DNA of 46,980 nucleotides from SAR324 cluster bacterium (GTDB lineage Bacteria > SAR324 > JACQKK01): NCBI GenBank assembly GCA_022574555.1, contig JACZRV010000016.1, positions 1 to 46,980 on the forward strand, in the 5' to 3' direction. The position numbers and the translations under genes are program-made. The notes beneath the pieces were generated by a model. That model did no database searches and had not been told where the DNA came from. It worked only from the letters and a program-made list of their open reading frames with translations. Below, in pieces: positions 43,601-46,980 of the stretch; positions within the stretch are counted from its first letter, which is position 1, and each line of letters opens with the position of its first letter.

Positions 43601-44440
43601 ATGCAACTCACAAAGGCAATCTTCTCCAAGCTGAAAGAAGGCGTTATCTTTTTTCAGAATTTCAATGATGGAGAACTCCTGGCCCTGCTCAAAAGTACCC
43701 AACGCGAGGTATACGCCGATGGGGATATCGTTTTCAAGGAAGGCACCCGCGGCGACAAGATGTATATCGTCATCTCGGGTAGGGTGCGCATCAGTCGCAG
43801 CATCGGGCAAAAACAAGAGGAAGTGCTCGCCACACTGGATTCGGGCGCGTTGTTCGGAGAAATGGGCCCCATCGATCAGTCGGCCCGCTCCGCCCGGGCT
43901 ACTACCGAGGGCGATACCGTTCTGCTGAGCCTGCGAGAGGCTATTCTGCGGCAGAACAATTTGGCCCTTGCATACAAGCTGTACAAGAACTTTGCCGTAA
44001 TGCTCGCTGAGCGGCTTCGCACCACCAACCAGCGCCTGACCGATTTATCCGTTTCCGACCGCACCTCCGGCGAAAAAATCAAGGACCTGGTCAAGAAACG
44101 CATCGAAAAGGGCCTGGGTCTGAAAGGGGTGGACCTGCGTAATGCCAATCTTTCCGAGGTATTCCTGCACAACGCCGATCTGACCAATTCAATAATGATC
44201 AAGGCCAACATGTCGGGCGCCAAGATGAAACAGGCCAACTTGAGGGACTGCAAATTGGTCGATGCCGATTTTACCTCAGCCGACTTGAGCGGTGCCAATT
44301 TTTCGGGCAGCGATTTTACCGGCGCCATATTCAACAACGCCAACCTCAGCGGGGCCAATATGGCGGGCGCCCGTTTCGATGGAGCCGACCTCTCCGAGGC
44401 TTTTGCGGAAACCCCTCCTTCCACCACGGAGGACGGCTGA
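43601..44440 (+). CDS. cyclic-nucleotide-binding protein fused to pentapeptide repeats
   Basis: A 279-residue fusion. Residues about 20-140 form a cNMP-binding beta-roll: REVYADGDIVFKEGTRGDKMYIVISGRVRIS, then ALFGEMGPIDQSARSARATT, which includes the phosphate-binding GEMxxxxxxxRSAR cassette. After a helical linker come about 15 pentapeptide repeats of the A(D/N)LxxA type (LKGVDLRNANLSEVFLHNADLTNS through GARFDGADLSEAFAE), which fold as a right-handed helix. Such fusions may respond to cAMP or cGMP, but no effector activity is obvious. The ATG at 43601 has a good GGGAGAG. No cyclase is in the window. Confidence 0.85.
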   Translation: MQLTKAIFSKLKEGVIFFQNFNDGELLALLKSTQREVYADGDIVFKEGTRGDKMYIVISGRVRISRSIGQKQEEVLATLDSGALFGEMGPIDQSARSARATTEGDTVLLSLREAILRQNNLALAYKLYKNFAVMLAERLRTTNQRLTDLSVSDRTSGEKIKDLVKKRIEKGLGLKGVDLRNANLSEVFLHNADLTNSIMIKANMSGAKMKQANLRDCKLVDADFTSADLSGANFSGSDFTGAIFNNANLSGANMAGARFDGADLSEAFAETPPSTTEDG

Positions 44441-44675
44441 TCCCCCGTGTCGCCGTCCGGCCGCTGCCACGCTCGGGGTCCTCATACCGAGGGCCACGAT
44501 TCCTTTGTTTATTCTCCACCACGATGCCCGGTTCGCTCGACGGGTTTCCCGTTAGGGTGTTTCGGCCCGTATAAGGCCAATCGGGGCTTTCCCGCGGTAT
44601 ATACCGGTCCGACTTCCAGTAGCACGAGGCGGTCTGCCCTTGGCCGTCAGGCGGAGCCATTTCCCGGTGAGTGAT

Positions 44676-46980
44676 ATGGAAGCCATCACCGTTGGCGTGC
44701 GTGAATTGGTCGCCGAGGAGCCCGTGGCCGGCAGCCTCATGGGGGGCGGCCAGGCCATTGAAAGGGCCCGTTTGGGGAGCGAAGCGCACCGGGAGACTCA
44801 AACCAGCGCTCGGGAGAACGATCCGGACTATCGAGCGGAGGTGATGCTGTCCCACACCTTCCCGATGCGCGGTTACGCCGTCACCGTGCGCGGGCGGGTC
44901 GACGGTGTCCTGGAGCGGGGAGATGCTCCAGTGGTGGAGGAGATCAAGTCGTCGTTCGCACCCCGGGCAGCCGCCGGCCGCGCGGGTGCCGATCCCGAAC
45001 ATCCCCATCGCCTGCAACTCGTATTTTATCAATTGCTTTACTTTCTGGAGCGTGACCTCCGTCCCCTGGGCCGTTTGGTCTACGTGGGGTTGACCGATGG
45101 CGCACGTGAGGAGCTGTATCTGGAATTCGACGAGTCCACAGCGCGGCGGATGCTCGATCTGCGGCTGAACGCCTATTTGCACCGGCTGGAAGCCTGGAGG
45201 AAAGAGGCGGCCGAAAAGCAGCGGCAAGCCACCGGCCTGACCTTTCCGTTTCCTCAGCGCCGCCCTGGCCAGGGCGAAATGGTAGCAGCGGTGGAAGAAG
45301 CCCTGGAGGCGGGAGAATCGCTGCTGATCTCGGCCCCCACGGGAATCGGTAAGACCGTGGCGGCACTTTACCCGGCGGTGAAGCATGCCCTCGCGCACGG
45401 CGGTACGGTCTTCTTCCTCACCGCCAAGACCACACAGCAGGCCATCGCCTTGGAGACGTTGCGCCGCATGGGTGGCGACGATCCGCCCCGGGCAGCCGCC
45501 GTGCGCGCCAGGGAGAAGCTCTGCGCCAACGACAGGGTCGTCTGCCATCCTGCCCACTGCGCCTATGCGCGCGACTACTACTCGAAGATGGCCCAGGGGC
45601 GCGTGCTGGAGGAATTGGCCGAGCGGCGCGTGGTGGGCTCCGAGGTGTTTTTCGATGTCGGCAAGTCGCACGAGGTATGTCCCTTCGAGCTTTCCCTGGA
45701 CTATGCCGGCCAAGCGGACGCGGTGATCTGCGACTACAACTACGTGTTCGATCCCCGGGTACGGTTGCGCCGACTGGTGAACGAGGGCTCCGCGCGCCGG
45801 GCGTTGCTCATCGTGGACGAGGCCCACAACCTGGCCGATCGTGTGCGGGGCGCCTATTCTCCCCTGCTCGGCGAGCGGCAACTGGGTGAACTGATTCAGA
45901 ACCACGAGAATCGGGCCCATCCTCTCGACCGCCGCATCCTCGAGGCCGCACTTGGGTTGCAGTCGCTCCTTCTGCGCCATCGGGAAGATCGTCCAGCGGG
46001 CGAGCCCGCGGAGTGGGAGCTGGTGCCCCTGCGGGAAGAACTGCTGGCATGCGGGGCGGAATGGGAGGCGCTGCTGCATGAGCACATGCTCGAAGGCATG
46101 ACGGGCGGACAGGGCGCCCCGGGGCGGCCGCCCGACGAACCCTTCCCCCGATTCGCCAGGCAGATCGTGTTCTTTCTCGATCTGCTGGCTCGGGAGAAGG
46201 AGGACACCACCTACTTCTACCGGGCTGAAGGCGCGGAGACCGGGCTGCAGACGGTCTGCCTCGATCCCGCACCCCGCATCAGGGACATGTGGCGCCGATT
46301 TCATTCCGTGGTGGCCATGAGCGCCACCCTGGAGCCCGCGGAATATTACAGAGGGCTTTTCGGGCTCGACGCCGACACCCCCCATCTGACCCTGCCTTCT
46401 CCTTTTCCAGCGGCGAACCGGCGGGTGATCGTTGCCCCCCAGGTGGACACCCGCTACAAGGCGCGGCAAGCCAACTACGCGCCCATCGCCCGTCTGGTGG
46501 TGGATTTAGCGGCGCGGCAGCCGGGAAACCTGCTGGTATTCTTTCCCAGCTTCGCCTTCCTGAAGGCCGTCTGGGGGCAAATGACCTTCGGCCCGGACGG
46601 CACGATCGGGGGCAAAATCGTCCTCCGGCAGGAGAGCCGCATGGCCGAGCCCGAGCGGGAAGCCCTGCTGGAGCGGCTGCGGGATGCAACCGCGGAGCAC
46701 CTGCTGTTGGGGGTACAGGGCGGCATCTTCGCCGAAGGGGTCGATTATCCCGGCACCATGGCCCAGGGGGTGATCGTCATCGGACCGGGGCTGCCCATGG
46801 TGGAACCGACTCGCGAGCGGCTGGCCGCCTACTACGAGGAGCACCTGGGCTCCGGATTCACCCACGCCTATATCTACCCCGGCATGCAGCGGGTGGTGCA
46901 GGCCGCTGGCCGGGTGATCCGTTCCGGGCAGGATCGGGGCGTCATCGTCCTGCTGGGCCGGCGCTTCGCCCAAGCGCCTT
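44676..46980 (+). CDS. RecB-type nuclease fused to Fe-S XPD/DinG helicase (3' end off the window)
   Basis: The frame runs open from ATG 44676 (or GTG 44667) to the window end, so at least 768 residues are seen and the C-terminus is missing. Residues 1-180 form a PD-(D/E)XK nuclease of the RecB/Cas4 class: GxxxH at G34-H38, D76 in GRVDGV, E89-I90-K91 and Q114-Y118 (QxxxY). The helicase follows, with Walker A SAPTGIGKT, four cysteines C283, C290, C295 and C335 that fit an XPD-type [4Fe-4S] domain, a DEAH box (IVDEAHNL), MSATLEP and the C-terminal QAAGRVIRS. It probably resects or trims DNA with 5'-3' polarity. Confidence 0.88.
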   Translation, partial: MEAITVGVRELVAEEPVAGSLMGGGQAIERARLGSEAHRETQTSARENDPDYRAEVMLSHTFPMRGYAVTVRGRVDGVLERGDAPVVEEIKSSFAPRAAAGRAGADPEHPHRLQLVFYQLLYFLERDLRPLGRLVYVGLTDGAREELYLEFDESTARRMLDLRLNAYLHRLEAWRKEAAEKQRQATGLTFPFPQRRPGQGEMVAAVEEALEAGESLLISAPTGIGKTVAALYPAVKHALAHGGTVFFLTAKTTQQAIALETLRRMGGDDPPRAAAVRAREKLCANDRVVCHPAHCAYARDYYSKMAQGRVLEELAERRVVGSEVFFDVGKSHEVCPFELSLDYAGQADAVICDYNYVFDPRVRLRRLVNEGSARRALLIVDEAHNLADRVRGAYSPLLGERQLGELIQNHENRAHPLDRRILEAALGLQSLLLRHREDRPAGEPAEWELVPLREELLACGAEWEALLHEHMLEGMTGGQGAPGRPPDEPFPRFARQIVFFLDLLAREKEDTTYFYRAEGAETGLQTVCLDPAPRIRDMWRRFHSVVAMSATLEPAEYYRGLFGLDADTPHLTLPSPFPAANRRVIVAPQVDTRYKARQANYAPIARLVVDLAARQPGNLLVFFPSFAFLKAVWGQMTFGPDGTIGGKIVLRQESRMAEPEREALLERLRDATAEHLLLGVQGGIFAEGVDYPGTMAQGVIVIGPGLPMVEPTRERLAAYYEEHLGSGFTHAYIYPGMQRVVQAAGRVIRSGQDRGVIVLLGRRFAQAP

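Noticed and set aside
44346..46469. 707-codon minus-strand frame
   Set aside because: It is antisense to the nuclease-helicase gene, whose motifs (DEAH, Walker A, QxxxY) lie on the plus strand.

Overview
The window is a high-GC chromosomal stretch from a Gram-negative bacterium. The evidence for that is two-membrane machinery: an HtrA protease, signal peptidase I, a MotB with a peptidoglycan-binding domain and a probable outer-membrane barrel. A tungsten-type aldehyde:ferredoxin oxidoreductase and B12/CoA chemistry suggest an anaerobic or syntrophic lifestyle, for example a deltaproteobacterium-like or related uncultured lineage. No rRNA or other taxonomic marker is present, so this placement is only suggestive. 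I recognised no tRNA, rRNA, CRISPR array or phage module.

Layout. 1-669 is a non-coding leader. 670-2975 holds a BamB/AOR-type oxidoreductase and a MoaD/ThiS-like protein. 3063-3517 is a RelE/Phd toxin-antitoxin pair lying between a 63-bp duplicate of the pheA 3' end and pheA itself. 3632-5939 carries pheA and trkA on the minus strand. 6238-9532 carries an MBL-fold hydrolase, lepB and htrA, and 9549-10358 an unusual crotonase on the minus strand. 10712-15156 is a motor cluster, motA-motB-fliN-fliM, followed by an IS5-type element and a small DUF6941-like gene. 17193-22215 encodes a thiamine-diphosphate 2-hydroxyacyl-CoA lyase-like enzyme, then HcmB, MeaH and HcmA. 22444-29301 contains a FlgT-like secreted protein, an SNase-like protein, the yggS-proC-yggT group, ruvB, a methyltransferase and a predicted barrel. 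29370-32899 is a divergent pair of unrecognised proteins, the second running into mutS2 and dut. 36028-38881 has a zinc-ribbon protein and a GT4-GT2 fusion. 38951-39254 is a palindromic mobile-element scar. 39425-46980 holds a LytS-type sensor kinase, a CDF metal exporter, pyrB, a cyclic-nucleotide/pentapeptide protein and the start of a RecB-type nuclease/XPD-DinG helicase fusion that runs off the window.

The most informative system is the B12 cluster. The mutase carries the Ile and Asp that mark 2-hydroxyisobutyryl-CoA mutase rather than methylmalonyl-CoA mutase, and it sits beside a ThDP lyase of the family that joins or splits formyl-CoA and a carbonyl compound. Together they could interconvert acetone plus formyl-CoA, 2-hydroxyisobutyryl-CoA and 3-hydroxybutyryl-CoA, in either direction.

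The second unusual system is the motor cluster. FliM lacks both the CheY-binding N-terminal peptide and the GGxG loop, and FliN carries a roughly 430-residue acidic repeat extension. No other flagellar gene is nearby except a distant FlgT-like one.

A third theme is scattered short tandem duplication. Unrelated 12-15-bp units are repeated three to five times at four loci, and short duplications cover the stop codons of motB and of a zinc-ribbon gene.
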